Shown here: positions 1 to 7,622 of the stretch, piece by piece | How positions within the stretch are numbered: the stretch's first letter is position 1 | How the letters are laid out: each line of letters starts with the position of its first letter | Origin: Candidatus Peregrinibacteria bacterium Greene0416_19 | GTDB lineage: Bacteria > Patescibacteriota > Gracilibacteria > Peribacterales > Peribacteraceae | Direction: 5' to 3' | Length of the DNA stretch: 40,296 nucleotides | NCBI GenBank assembly: GCA_007375735.1 | Contig: VMEW01000014.1 | Coordinates: 1-40,296 of the forward strand | The notes under the pieces: model-generated | Databases searched by the model: none | Told to the model about the DNA's origin: nothing | Seen by the model: only the letters and a program-made list of their open reading frames with translations | Made by a program: the position numbers and the translations under genes

Positions 1-302
1 GAAGCCCTTTTTTGAGAGTAGACATGTTAAAGAGGGAGAAAGTGGCTACCACATGCTACAGAGTTACATTTTCAGGAGCCCGAAACCGAACGCTCTCCTC
101 TTCGCTCGCTCATGGTCGTCGCGCTGTGCGCTCCGGCCATTCTTCTGAGTTCGGAGAGTCGAATGACCCTGAGGGGAGCCGCAGTGGAGTCGAAGGGGGT
201 CCTCCCCGTCTGCGTTCGAACGTCATCCGGTTTCATGCACCACGGAGCCAAAAGATGCATTTTTTGTCTAACAGAAGCTATCATTCAACGTTTTCATCCC
301 TG
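1..302. other. Non-coding leader segment with dispersed-repeat remnants
   Basis: I see no convincing gene here. Open frames on both strands read as low-complexity shadow translations. The stretch around 165-200 (TGACCCTGAGG ... GTCGAAGG) resembles the CTTCGAC...CTCAGG dispersed intergenic repeat that also occurs near 31,914-31,933. No clear sigma70 promoter for the downstream ABC transporter was found; the segment may hold one upstream of 303. Confidence 0.4.
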
Positions 303-590
303 ATGGACTCTGCATCGTCCCTGCAGGTCGCCCGCTTTGCGTGGGTGTACGTGCGCCGGCATTTGCCTCTGTTGCTCGTGATGCTCGTCATCCTGGCGGC
401 ATCCACCGCCTGTGCCCTGGCGCAACCGTTCTTCTACAAGCGGGCGATCGATGCGATTGCCGGCGGGACGGTGGGGGATGCGGCCGTCGCGCGCGCAGCG
501 TCGCTGGCGGTGCTGATCGGTCTCCTGCTCGGGGGTTCCAGCCTCTTTCTCGACCAGGTGGCGGCCATCATCCTCGGGTGGGTGGGTGGA
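303..590 (+). pseudogene. 5' fragment of ABC exporter, frameshifted from the main ORF
   Basis: Starting at ATG 303, about 95 codons encode the first part of an ABC-exporter membrane domain. There is a hydrophobic helix (LPLLLVMLVILAAS), the typical QPFFYKRAID linker, and a second helix ending in IILGW. The frame then runs out of homology and continues uselessly to a stop at 905. The correct continuation ([17 protein letters not shown]) lies in the other frame from 586. The break coincides with three tandem GGGT copies at 575-588; removing one copy joins the two parts as [11 protein letters not shown]. So this is either a real 4-bp slippage mutation or an assembly or sequencing error. Confidence 0.75.
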
Positions 591-2079
591 GTCCCGCATG
601 ATGCGGCGGATGCACGCGGACGTGTTCGCGAAGGTGCAGCGGCTCTCCACCAATTTCCACGTGAACTCCTTCGCCGGCGCCAACGCGCGGAAGATCGGGC
701 GGGGGGTGGAGCGGGTGGAGGACATTCTCGATCGCGTCTGGTTCAACTTCCTGCCCGCGGTCGCCCTCGCCATCGGCTTCACCGTCGTCCTCTTCCGCTT
801 CGCGCCGCTGATCGGCGTCATCATGCTCGGGGGCATGGGGGTGTACGCGACGCTGTCCATCTCGCTGAACTTGTACCTCTCCAAGTACTACGCGTGGGTG
901 GATGAGGCGGATACCCGGATGAATGCCAGTACCGTGGACACCCTCACCGCGAACACGCTCGTGAAGTCCTTCGGCGCCGAGGAGCGCGAGGACCGCCGGC
1001 ACGACGGATTCCTGCGCGAGTGGCAGCGCCGCCAGTGGCGCACGTGGAACACGGCGACCGCCGTCTACGCCATTCAGCTCGCCTGCCTGCTCGCCATCGA
1101 ATTGGCCGTCTTCCTCACCGCCATTCGTCTGTGGCAGCGCGGGGACTTCACTGCCGGCGGCTTCATCGTCATCGTCTTCTACGTCGGGCAGCTGTGGGGC
1201 CGCCTGCTGGATATCGGCCGGAACATCCGCGACTTCCTGCGCTCGCTGGCGCACTGTCAGGAGATGGTGGCGCTCTGGAATCGTCCGTTCCACGTGCAGG
1301 ACAGACCGGGCGCCCATCCGCTGCGCGTGACCGGGGGCTTGATCGAGTTTGATCGGGTGAAATTTCGGTACGAACAGCAGGGCCGGGCCATCTTCGAGGA
1401 CTTCTCGGTGACCATCCGGCCGGGCGAACGGGTGGCGCTCGTGGGCCACAGCGGCGGCGGCAAGAGCAGCTTCGTGAAGCTCCTCCTGCGCTTCTACGAC
1501 ATCGACAGCGGGGTCATCCGCATCGACGGCCAGGACATCGCCACAGTGACGCAGGAGAGCCTGCGCACCGCCATCGCGATGGTGCCGCAGGACCCCATTC
1601 TGTTCCACCGGACCATCGCGGAGAACATCGCCTACGGCCGCATCGACGCGACGGAAGAAGAAGTCCGCCGTGCCGCCGCGCTCGCCCACGCCGCCGAGTT
1701 CATCGAGCGGTTGCCGAAGACGTACGACACGCTCGTCGGAGAACGCGGGGTGAAGCTCAGCGGCGGCGAGCGCCAAAGAGTCGCCATCGCCCGCGCCATC
1801 CTGGCCGGCCGGCCCATCCTTGTTCTTGATGAAGCGACCAGCAGTCTCGATTCGGTCTCCGAAGGCTACATCCAGGACGGTCTCCATGTGCTCATGCAGG
1901 GCCGCACGAGCATCGTCATCGCGCACCGGCTCTCCACCATCAAGAGCGTCGACCGCATCCTCGTCATCGAGCATGGGAAGATCGTGGAGCAGGGGACGCA
2001 TGCGGAGCTCGTGGCGCGGGAGGGCGGGATGTATCGGCAGTTGTATGAGTTGCAGGCGGGGGGGTTTATTGGGGAGTGA
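586..2079 (+). CDS. ABC transporter, exporter type (membrane domain + ATPase), N-terminus missing in frame
   Basis: This is a fused ABC exporter half-transporter that would act as a dimer in the cytoplasmic membrane; its substrate is unknown. The ORF can only open at GTG 586, but homology starts upstream in another frame, so this start is an artefact of the frameshift. Transmembrane helices TM3-TM6 occupy roughly residues 1-220. The ATPase domain has Walker A GHSGGGKS (287-294), Q-loop Q335, signature LSGGE (391-395), Walker B ILVLDE (411-416) and switch H447. All catalytic motifs are intact, so the gene would work if the 5' frameshift is not real. No partner transporter gene lies next to it, which suggests a homodimer. 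It ends 4 nt before a large palindromic element. Confidence 0.9.
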   Translation: MESRMMRRMHADVFAKVQRLSTNFHVNSFAGANARKIGRGVERVEDILDRVWFNFLPAVALAIGFTVVLFRFAPLIGVIMLGGMGVYATLSISLNLYLSKYYAWVDEADTRMNASTVDTLTANTLVKSFGAEEREDRRHDGFLREWQRRQWRTWNTATAVYAIQLACLLAIELAVFLTAIRLWQRGDFTAGGFIVIVFYVGQLWGRLLDIGRNIRDFLRSLAHCQEMVALWNRPFHVQDRPGAHPLRVTGGLIEFDRVKFRYEQQGRAIFEDFSVTIRPGERVALVGHSGGGKSSFVKLLLRFYDIDSGVIRIDGQDIATVTQESLRTAIAMVPQDPILFHRTIAENIAYGRIDATEEEVRRAAALAHAAEFIERLPKTYDTLVGERGVKLSGGERQRVAIARAILAGRPILVLDEATSSLDSVSEGYIQDGLHVLMQGRTSIVIAHRLSTIKSVDRILVIEHGKIVEQGTHAELVAREGGMYRQLYELQAGGFIGE

Positions 2080-2082
2080 ACG

Positions 2083-2326
2083 GGGGAATATGCCCCCTCC
2101 CTGCGGCCCTCCCCCTCGGCCTCAGCCTGCGGGCTGTCGGCTTGGGAGAGGGCGGGGTCAATCTTTCAATGCCGCACTGCGGAGCCGTGCTGCTGATTGC
2201 ATTAATCAACAGTTGATCGCAGCAGCACGGCTCCGCCGTGCGGTGCCCTATCTGCATCTGACCTACTGATCCCGCCCTCCCCCAGCGAAGCGAGGGGGAG
2301 GGCCGCAGGGAGGGGGCATATTCCCC
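2083..2326. repeat. 244-bp nested palindrome (REP-like intergenic element)
   Basis: Outer arms of 36 bp (2083-2118 and 2291-2326) are perfect inverted repeats. Inside them lie imperfect GGAGGGCGGG/CCCGCCCTCC arms. Innermost are two 24-bp arms (2172-2195 and 2220-2243) that match inverted with one mismatch. The innermost arm at 2220-2243 recurs exactly at 25602-25625, so this is a composite of dispersed repeat modules. It could act as a bidirectional transcription stop after the ABC gene. Confidence 0.85.
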
Positions 2327-2355
2327 TGCAGCGCATAATGTCGACACAGATTTTC

Positions 2356-2383
2356 TTGACTCACCCGGTCCGTTTTGTAGCAT
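2356..2383 (+). promoter_or_regulatory. Putative sigma70 promoter for the 2392 gene
   Basis: TTGACT (2356-2361), 16-nt spacer, TAGCAT (2378-2383). The -10 box ends 8 nt before ATG 2392, so the transcript would have almost no leader. Confidence 0.5.
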
Positions 2384-2391
2384 CATTTCCT

Positions 2392-2712
2392 ATGAACAAG
2401 GATCGACCGGAAGCACATCTTGTACAGCCAGCCATCCCCGAGTATCTCATTGCCTATGAGGATGTCCCTTCAGGTCTCCGCCAACCGGATGGCGGACGGG
2501 ACACTGCGATTGTCGATTACTGTGCCCCCGAATCGGGCGCTGTTCTTGCCAGAGGCAATGTCGAAGGTCTGGAACAGACGGTGCGATTCAGTATCGGGCG
2601 TCTGTGGATCAATACATTTACCGGCGGAAGAAGGAAGAAAGGTGCCCCGACTGAATCTTCGTTGCGGAAAGCGCTGGATCAGTACGCCGAGGGTTATTCC
2701 GATGCATCGTAA
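2392..2712 (+). CDS. Hypothetical protein, 106 aa
   Basis: I do not recognise a family. The ATG at 2392 is preferred over the upstream start at 2338 because a -35/-10 pair (TTGACT, TAGCAT) lies between the two and would place the transcription start next to 2392. The protein is soluble, with no signal peptide or membrane helix. It has an acidic N-terminal half, a central WINTFTGGRRKKG basic patch and a short helical C-terminus (SSLRKALDQYAEGYSDAS). An overlapping frame (2420-2767) is also open, but it has a less protein-like composition and no start signal. Confidence 0.5.
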   Translation: MNKDRPEAHLVQPAIPEYLIAYEDVPSGLRQPDGGRDTAIVDYCAPESGAVLARGNVEGLEQTVRFSIGRLWINTFTGGRRKKGAPTESSLRKALDQYAEGYSDAS

Positions 2713-2763
2713 TTCAATCGAGAGTCTTATTACGAGAGCATTGTCTGGCCCATTACGTGATAT

Positions 2764-2791
2764 TTGACAATAATTATTTTATATTCATAAT
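2764..2791 (+). promoter_or_regulatory. Strong sigma70 promoter upstream of 2885
   Basis: TTGACA (2764-2769), 16-nt spacer, CATAAT (2786-2791), in an AT-rich patch. The implied 5' leader is about 85 nt and contains two small hairpins: GTCCC-AATC-GGGAC and CCTGC...GCAGG. Confidence 0.7.
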
Positions 2792-2884
2792 TAATCTATG
2801 TAGCAGTCCCAATCGGGACCGTAGGATCACGGGACCTGCTGCGTATGCAGGATGCCGTTGATCTTTCTCTTTGAGGGCTGAGTC

Positions 2885-3268
2885 ATGAATTGGCCGCAAA
2901 TGTTCGGTTTGATTGTCTGTTGCGCCATCGCTGTGGCGACACTGGTCACTCTCTATCGCAAAATGCGGACACCCTGGTACCACACGGGCCTCCGCAAACT
3001 TGCCCATGATGTGGCTGACAAGCATGGCAATGGCGTTTTGGATGCTGCTTTCTTCGAGCAGGTGGCCCAGATGTGGTCGGAGTCCGATTTCGGACGCGGC
3101 CGATCGCCGGCCAGGGCCCTGAATGTGATGTTCACAGCTGGCTCACTCATTCCGCCCATCGATTTTCCCGATGATTACCGGAAAGGAGAGTTGTACGGAG
3201 TCCAGATGGCCTATATCGGTCTTCTTAATAACCGGGGCCAACAGGCGCACACCTTTGGTCCCCGCTAA
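2885..3268 (+). CDS. Small membrane-anchored hypothetical protein, 127 aa
   Basis: There is one N-terminal membrane helix (about residues 6-24, MFGLIVCCAIAVATLVTLY) followed by a basic stop-transfer RKMR and a soluble cytoplasmic domain of about 100 residues. I do not recognise the domain. The start ATG follows a GAGG Shine-Dalgarno-like stretch and a promoter with a structured leader at 2764. The gene stands alone: it has its own promoter and is followed by a clear intrinsic terminator at 3282, so it is a monocistronic unit. Two other short anchored proteins in the window (at 26119 and 27125) have the same layout but no obvious sequence similarity. Confidence 0.7.
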   Translation: MNWPQMFGLIVCCAIAVATLVTLYRKMRTPWYHTGLRKLAHDVADKHGNGVLDAAFFEQVAQMWSESDFGRGRSPARALNVMFTAGSLIPPIDFPDDYRKGELYGVQMAYIGLLNNRGQQAHTFGPR

Positions 3269-3281
3269 ACGGCATCCCAAA

Positions 3282-3310
3282 AGAGCCCCTCGTAGAGGGG
3301 CTCTGTTTTT
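3282..3310 (+). terminator. Intrinsic terminator
   Basis: A 9-bp stem AGAGCCCCT / AGGGGCTCT with a 5-nt loop is followed by GTTTTT. It lies 13 nt after the stop of the 2885-3268 gene. Confidence 0.9.
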
Positions 3311-3326
3311 GTTCGCGATGGAAAGC

Positions 3327-3944
3327 TCAATCCCGCCGCCGCACGAATTTTGAAGTATCCTCCAGCGGCTTCGTATACTCCACCCCCGCCTGCGGCAATC
3401 GTCCCATCACCTTCACATCCGTCGTCGTCGTGACCGGCAGCCCGCCACCGCGGAGGGTGACGATGTTCAGGATGGTGTCGTTTTCCAGATCTTTCCCCAC
3501 CTCGGCCTCCACGCGGATCACCCGCGTCTCGCCTGCGTCCAGTTCATCGATCATCCATGTGACCCGGTCCTCCGCCACTGTCCCGCCGCGCGATTCCAGG
3601 ATCACGAGCTTGCCGGCTGGGAAGGCATCTTCCAGGTCGAGATTGTACGCAGGAACAGTGCCGGGGTTTCGGAGAGTGAGCGTGTACCCGATCCGATCGC
3701 CTGGATACACTTCCTGCTTGTCTGCTTCCTGCAGGAGCGTCAGCCCGCTCTGGGTCTCCGGCGCAACGGGCGGAGTTGCCTCCTCCGGCAGCATAATGTC
3801 CTGGTCGGGTGGGATCGTGGTATCAATATCATTGATGGTTGTGGCACCTGTTCCGTTTGCAGTCGGACCGCCGCGGTTGCGGCAGCCGCCCAGGAGGAGA
3901 AGGGAGGAGGTGCAGAGGAGAATGAGAGCGTTGGTGGTGCGCAT
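3327..3944 (-). CDS. Lipoprotein with a DUF11-like beta-sandwich domain
   Basis: The N-terminus is a lipoprotein signal: MRTTN, hydrophobic LILLCTSSLLLL, then lipobox LGGC with Cys21. A Gly/Asn/Thr-rich, low-complexity linker follows to about residue 60. From about 60 to 180 there is a domain of the DUF11/conserved-repeat type (DRIGYTLTLRNPGTVPAYNLDLEDAFPAG ... VTWMIDELDAGETRVIRVEAEV), which in known proteins is an extracellular beta-sandwich found in adhesins and surface proteins. Only one copy is present, so the protein is short. It would be anchored outside the cytoplasmic membrane. Its role is unknown; cell-surface structure is the likely setting. Confidence 0.8.
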   Translation of the reverse strand: MRTTNALILLCTSSLLLLGGCRNRGGPTANGTGATTINDIDTTIPPDQDIMLPEEATPPVAPETQSGLTLLQEADKQEVYPGDRIGYTLTLRNPGTVPAYNLDLEDAFPAGKLVILESRGGTVAEDRVTWMIDELDAGETRVIRVEAEVGKDLENDTILNIVTLRGGGLPVTTTTDVKVMGRLPQAGVEYTKPLEDTSKFVRRRD

Positions 3945-4012
3945 AAGGGGGTGAAAATACTACCTTTCGGAGCTTGGTGCAAGCCCGACCCGGGATTGCC
4001 CTCCGTGACTAC

Positions 4013-4108
4013 GAAGACCCAGAAGACCCAAAAGACCCAGAGGATCTGCAAGCACAAAAGGATCCTCTCTTTTTAGTCCTCTGGGTCTTTTGGGTCTTCT
4101 GGGTCTTC
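4013..4108. repeat. 32-bp perfect inverted repeat built from AGACCCAGA-like units
   Basis: Arms 4013-4044 and 4077-4108 are exact reverse complements with a 32-nt loop. Each arm is itself made of imperfect tandem 9-10-mers (GAAGACCCA, GAAGACCCA, AAAGACCCA). An alternative inner hairpin AGAGGATC/GATCCTCT followed by CTTTTT (4069-4074) resembles a plus-strand terminator. It sits between two minus-strand genes and may end transcription of the response regulator at 4120. Confidence 0.85.
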
Positions 4109-4119
4109 TGGATCCTTCT

Positions 4120-4587
4120 TCAAAGGTGTAATTCAGCGCGGATCTTACTCACGAGTTCATTCATCGACGTATGTGCCTTCACGAAGCAGCCATGGGCGCC
4201 CAGTTTGTGGCAACGGGAGATGTTCTCCTCCTGTCCGTAGTTGGTCAGCATGAAGACAGGCGTCTTGCTGTTCATCGTCTGTTCCATGTCCGTGAGGACG
4301 CTGAAGCCGTCTTTGCCAGGCATCAGAATATCGAGCAGCACCACGTCCATTTTCTGTTTCGCCATCAGATCGATCGCCTCGGTACCGTTGAGCGCTCGTA
4401 TCGTTTGGAAGCCGTTCTTCTCGAATTTATGACACAGCACCTTGGCCATGGCCTCCTCGTCGTCCACGATGAGGATCATCGGCAGGAATGCCCCTGCCTG
4501 TGACGACGCCGTCGCTGCCGTGTCTGCAGGCATCACCGCGTCCTCTCTTTGCGACGAACCCTTCCGGCGATGTTTCTTCGGCGGCAT
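4120..4587 (-). CDS. Single-domain response regulator (REC)
   Basis: This is a receiver-only phosphorylation protein. The REC domain starts about residue 37 with the acidic pair D42/D43 (ILIVDDEE), the phospho-acceptor D86 (VVLLDILMPGKDGF), the switch Thr (VFMLTNYG) and the invariant Lys (CFVKAHTS). There is no output domain, so it probably acts by protein contact or in a phosphorelay. Residues 1-36 form a basic then low-complexity tail. The start ATG 4587 is chosen because a strong promoter (TTGCAT-17-TATAAT) ends 6 nt upstream, implying a leaderless mRNA. No histidine kinase is adjacent. Confidence 0.9.
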   Translation of the reverse strand: MPPKKHRRKGSSQREDAVMPADTAATASSQAGAFLPMILIVDDEEAMAKVLCHKFEKNGFQTIRALNGTEAIDLMAKQKMDVVLLDILMPGKDGFSVLTDMEQTMNSKTPVFMLTNYGQEENISRCHKLGAHGCFVKAHTSMNELVSKIRAELHL

Positions 4588-4593
4588 CGTGAT

Positions 4594-4622
4594 ATTATAG
4601 CATCTTTGCATTTATTATGCAA
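4594..4622 (-). promoter_or_regulatory. Sigma70 promoter of the response regulator
   Basis: On the minus strand: TTGCAT (4622-4617), 17-nt spacer, TATAAT (4599-4594), then only 6 nt to the ATG at 4587. The promoter overlaps the 3' end of the topoisomerase gene. Confidence 0.75.
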
Positions 4623-5706
4623 CAGCCCGTTTGCTCTTTGACAGCAGCTGCACCACCGCTTGTTCCTCCTGTCGCAGTGCGCGGGGGGAGTGCAGGCGCG
4701 AACCTGTGTAGCAGGCGTTGAATGCGTCGGACAGGCACCGGCTCTCGTAGGCGCGGATGACGCGCGGGTCGATGTAGTACTTGCGGCAGGTGGCCGGCCG
4801 GTTGCCGAGCACACGCGCCACTTCCTTCACGGCGCCGACGATGTTGTGCCTGGTCAGGTGCCGGCTCAGCTCCCCGCAGCAGCGCTTGAGCGCGAGGGCG
4901 GCGCACACGGTGCCGCCCCACGTGCGAAAGTCTTTGGCGGTGAAGTCGGCTCCGGCGGCCCCTTTCAGATACGTGTTCACATCCTCCGATGCAATGCGGT
5001 GACGGCGTCCCCTGTCGTCGACGTACTGAAAGAGCTCCTGTCCCGGCAGTTCCTGGCACCGATGGACGATGCGCGCGACGCGCCTGTCCGTGATTTTCAC
5101 GTGCTGCAACTGCCCGCTCTTGCCGCGGAAGCGGAGACAAAGGGTGGATCCCCGGACGTCCGCGTGCCGGTCACGCAGGGTCGTGAGGCCGTAGGAATGA
5201 TTCTCCCGCGCGTACTCATCATTCCCGATCCGCAGGTGGGTTTCATCGAGGAGCCGGATGACCACCCCAAGCACCTTCTGACGTGGCAGCCCGGGTCGAC
5301 GCAGGTCCGCGCTCACGTGCCGGCGGATGCGCGGCAGCACTCTGGAGAAGGCGATCAAGCGGTCGTACTTCCCCTCATCCCGCATCGACCGGAAGCGGGG
5401 ATGATACCGGTACTGCTTACGGTCCCGGCTGTCGCGGCCGGTCGCCTGCAGGTGGCCCCGTGCGTCGGGGCAGATCCACACGTCCGTCCAGGCGGGTGGA
5501 ATCATGAGTGCATGGATGCGCGCGAGCGTGGCAGGGCCCGTGATCCGCCGCCCGTGGGCATCCGTGTACCGGAACGGATGACGGTGCTCCTGACGCCGGA
5601 GACCGAGATGCAGATCTGTGCAGTACCGAAGATGGGCCTTGCGGACGGTCCGAACGGCGGAGACGTGTGTGTTTCCTGTGCTTGATGGACGGGTGGGTGT
5701 ACGCAT
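4615..5706 (-). CDS. DNA topoisomerase IB (poxvirus/bacterial type)
   Basis: Type IB topoisomerases relax supercoils by nicking one strand through a 3'-phosphotyrosine. The 363-aa product has the N-terminal domain (FRYTDAHGRRITG ... LMIPPAWTDVWICPDARGHLQATGRDSRDRKQYRYH). It also has the catalytic domain with RIGNDEYARENHSYGLTTLR, the FRGKSG loop, the DFRTWGGT arginine motif, and CRKYYIDP carrying the nucleophile, by alignment Tyr311. The start at 5706 fits the family length; the open frame continues far upstream but antisense to the next gene. It lies 29 nt after the stop of the endonuclease-like gene, so the two are probably cotranscribed. Confidence 0.93.
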   Translation of the reverse strand: MRTPTRPSSTGNTHVSAVRTVRKAHLRYCTDLHLGLRRQEHRHPFRYTDAHGRRITGPATLARIHALMIPPAWTDVWICPDARGHLQATGRDSRDRKQYRYHPRFRSMRDEGKYDRLIAFSRVLPRIRRHVSADLRRPGLPRQKVLGVVIRLLDETHLRIGNDEYARENHSYGLTTLRDRHADVRGSTLCLRFRGKSGQLQHVKITDRRVARIVHRCQELPGQELFQYVDDRGRRHRIASEDVNTYLKGAAGADFTAKDFRTWGGTVCAALALKRCCGELSRHLTRHNIVGAVKEVARVLGNRPATCRKYYIDPRVIRAYESRCLSDAFNACYTGSRLHSPRALRQEEQAVVQLLSKSKRAVA

Positions 5707-5735
5707 TCGGTGATCGTGGATGGCTGTTCCCGCGT

Positions 5736-6500
5736 TCACAGCTGGAGTTCGAGCAGGACCGGTAGATGATCGGACAGATGGATGGAATCCATCACACGCA
5801 CGCCCTTGATCTTGAGTCCGGGAGAACAGAGGAATAGGTCCAGGGCCTTGCGAGGCCGTACCGCAGGGAAGGTGGGAGCGTGCGGAGGATTGGCAATGCG
5901 CAGCCGGCAGGAGCGGAGGAGATCCCGAAGTTCGCGGTCCCCCTGCATCGTGTTGAAATCCCCGCAGACGATCACCCGGCGTCGTTGCCTGAGTATCTCC
6001 GCCAGGTCCCTGCACTGCTTGCGGCGGGTGCGGGCTCGCAGCGCGAAGTGCACCAGGAAGAGTGATACGTGATGCGGGAGCTCGAGCTCGTAGATGAGTT
6101 TCTTGGTTCCATGCCGGCAGTAGTGCTTGCGGAACTCCATCGGCTTCCTCGCGAGGAAGCCGTTGCAGTTGTGGCGGAACAGCGGGAGACGACGCAAGAG
6201 ACTGCGGATGCCGTACTTGTTCTCCACGTCTCCATACGCGTACGCCTGCAGGTGGGGGAGGTACTGGCTCTGCTCGTGGATCTCCACGAAGCAGCACAGA
6301 TCGGGTTTCTGCCCTTCCAGCAGGCCGGAGAGCGACCGCAGAGCCCGCCGCACGATGCGGCGGGGGGTATGGAGGTAGCGGTAGAACCGCAGGAAGTAAT
6401 CCCGAAGGCTGCCGTCCAATTCCGTGCAGTAGCCGGCATTCAGCAGAAGAATGCGGAAGGGTTCCCCATGAGCGACAGCTGCTGTAGCTATAAGTTGCAT
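5736..6500 (-). CDS. Endonuclease/exonuclease/phosphatase-family protein
   Basis: The protein belongs to the metal-dependent EEP phosphodiesterase fold. Recognisable elements in order are FRILLLNAGYC (first strand with the Asn metal ligand), DLCCFVEIHE (catalytic Glu), VIVCGDFNTMQGDREL (Asp/Asn pair) and the C-terminal SDHLPVLLEL (Asp-His). It has no signal peptide and is likely cytosolic. Its exact substrate (DNA, phosphoinositide-like lipid or other) cannot be read from sequence. Start choice is uncertain: the frame opens at GTG 6542, but a consensus promoter -10 box overlaps ATG 6500, so even that ATG may not be the true start. Confidence 0.85.
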   Translation of the reverse strand: MQLIATAAVAHGEPFRILLLNAGYCTELDGSLRDYFLRFYRYLHTPRRIVRRALRSLSGLLEGQKPDLCCFVEIHEQSQYLPHLQAYAYGDVENKYGIRSLLRRLPLFRHNCNGFLARKPMEFRKHYCRHGTKKLIYELELPHHVSLFLVHFALRARTRRKQCRDLAEILRQRRRVIVCGDFNTMQGDRELRDLLRSCRLRIANPPHAPTFPAVRPRKALDLFLCSPGLKIKGVRVMDSIHLSDHLPVLLELQL

Positions 6501-6527
6501 TATATCAAAATTGTGATAAAATATCAA
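6499..6527 (-). promoter_or_regulatory. Consensus promoter overlapping the start of the EEP gene
   Basis: On the minus strand: TTGATA (6527-6522), 17-nt spacer, TATAAT (6504-6499). The last A and T of the -10 box are the first two bases of the candidate ATG at 6500. The spacer carries AATTTTGATA and TTTATCACAA, which could be operator half-sites; this is not testable by eye. Confidence 0.65.
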
Positions 6528-6585
6528 TAAAGTCGGCACCACGATTTGATTGGCCGGTCCTGATTTTCAACCCTTCCTCCCGAAT

Positions 6586-6843
6586 ATGCCCGCCCCATTT
6601 GCCCTCTCCGCCGATCCCGCCGGTCAGCGTCGCAGTCTGCCAACCCTCGAAGCTCTGGATGCAGGGCGCAGGAGCATGGCAGCGGACATCGCACGACGTT
6701 TGCCGGAGGGAGGGGTCGCATCCAGGGAAACGATGCCCCCAGGTTTGTGCGAGTTTGTCGAACGGTACCGCCTCCTCTTTGGCTCTATTCCGGACGTCGA
6801 TGGATTACCCTGTGACCAGTGTTCCCGGAGGATCGAAAAATGA
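6586..6843 (+). CDS. Hypothetical protein, 85 aa
   Basis: An unrecognised small soluble protein. The ATG at 6586 is preferred to the TTG at 6550. Residues 17-75 look helical and charged (LPTLEALDAGRRSMAADIARRLPE ... GLCEFVERYRLLFGSIPD). The C-terminus carries a single CDQC pair followed by SRRIEK, a possible half zinc site. It sits 18 nt before the pseudouridine synthase, whose own -10 box overlaps its end. An overlapping open frame at 6599-6943 has a less protein-like composition. Confidence 0.45.
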   Translation: MPAPFALSADPAGQRRSLPTLEALDAGRRSMAADIARRLPEGGVASRETMPPGLCEFVERYRLLFGSIPDVDGLPCDQCSRRIEK

Positions 6844-6861
6844 CACTGCTACACTTGCGGT

Positions 6862-7533
6862 ATGTCCATCCACCCCAGTCGCATCCTCTTTCAGGACGCA
6901 CACTTCCTCGCGGTGCATAAGCTCCCGGGGGAATTGGTGGTGAAGGGGAAGGGCGAAGTGGGCAAGTTGCCGCTCCTCGATTTCTTGAAGAAGGAATTCC
7001 CCGGCATCCATCCACTCAACCGTCTCGACTTCGATACGTCTGGCATCGTGCTGTTCGCGCGGAACCGGGCCGTGCTCCAGCGGATGCTCGAGGAGAAGCC
7101 GCCCATGCGGAAGGTCTACCGGACGCTCGTTATCAAAGACCTGCCGAAGGATCGCGGCGAGATCCTTTTCCGGCTGCCGTCACGGGCGGGGAAGGGCGAT
7201 ACCGATGCCCTCACCCGTTACCGCGTGCTCGCGCGTTTCGGTTCCTGCTCCTCCGTCGAAGTCGAGATCCAGACCGGACGCCACCACCAGATCCGCCGGC
7301 ACTTCCAGATGCTGGGCCACCCGCTCGTGAATGATCCGCTCTACGGGGACAAAAAATGGAACCGCCGGTTCATCGAATCCACCGGGTTTCGGAAGATGTT
7401 CCTCCATGCGGCGGAGCTCTCATTCAATGATCCGTTCAGCGGAAAGAGCATTAAGATAGCAGATCCGTTACCGGAGGTGTTTGGGGAGGCGTTGAAAAAA
7501 ATACAACACACACATCGCAGCCGGGATTCGTAA
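6862..7533 (+). CDS. RluA-family RNA pseudouridine synthase
   Basis: The enzyme converts uridine to pseudouridine in rRNA or tRNA. The family motif HPLNRLDFDTSG (residues 50-61) carries the catalytic Asp56. Further conserved blocks are VYRTLV, TGRHHQIRRHFQMLGHPLVNDPLYG and the C-terminal LHAAELSF. There is no S4 domain, so it is the short RluA-like form of 223 aa. TACACT (6850-6855) stands 6 nt before the ATG, suggesting a leaderless transcript. The last codons (QHTHRSRDS) are read from the first arm of a dispersed repeat (7517), so the natural C-terminus was probably a few residues shorter. Confidence 0.88.
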   Translation: MSIHPSRILFQDAHFLAVHKLPGELVVKGKGEVGKLPLLDFLKKEFPGIHPLNRLDFDTSGIVLFARNRAVLQRMLEEKPPMRKVYRTLVIKDLPKDRGEILFRLPSRAGKGDTDALTRYRVLARFGSCSSVEVEIQTGRHHQIRRHFQMLGHPLVNDPLYGDKKWNRRFIESTGFRKMFLHAAELSFNDPFSGKSIKIADPLPEVFGEALKKIQHTHRSRDS

Positions 7534-7604
7534 TCCCGGCGCGGGCGGAGCCCGCACGGTATTGCATGGTTCCACATGTTTCCGGGATTACGAATCCCGG
7601 CTGC
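7517..7604. repeat. Dispersed hairpin repeat pair, GCAGCCGGGATT type
   Basis: Two perfectly inverted 23-bp arms (7517-7539 and 7582-7604) each fold on themselves as CCGGGATT-CGT-AATCCCGG. The 42-nt loop contains GCGGGC-GGA-GCCCGC. The same module occurs at 17414-17436 and 17569-17591 (CCGGGGT/ACCCCGG) and at 30623-30645 (CCGAGGT/ACCTCGG). Confidence 0.9.
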
Positions 7605-7622
7605 AGGTGGTACGATACGCCC

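Noticed and set aside
12..302. N-terminal extension of the ABC fragment to position 12
   Set aside because: The translated extension is Ser/Arg-rich and reads through a dispersed repeat; ABC homology begins only after ATG 303.
575..588. Classical phase-variation repeat
   Set aside because: Only three GGGT copies; known contingency loci usually carry longer tracts. Kept as a frameshift finding instead.
568..2001. Long minus-strand open frame opposite the ABC transporter
   Set aside because: It is an Asp/Glu/His-rich shadow of a high-GC coding region with no motif; the plus strand has all ABC motifs.
2420..2767. Alternative ORF overlapping the 2392-2712 gene
   Set aside because: No promoter or ribosome site fits it and its composition is Ser/Arg-biased like a shadow frame.
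5707..6297. Upstream extension of topoisomerase IB
   Set aside because: It lies over the EEP gene in a different frame on the same strand and has no topoisomerase homology; ATG 5706 matches family length.
7517..7604. Insertion sequence ends or integron-like attachment sites
   Set aside because: No transposase or integrase lies between or near the inverted arms; a short REP-like hairpin family explains them better.
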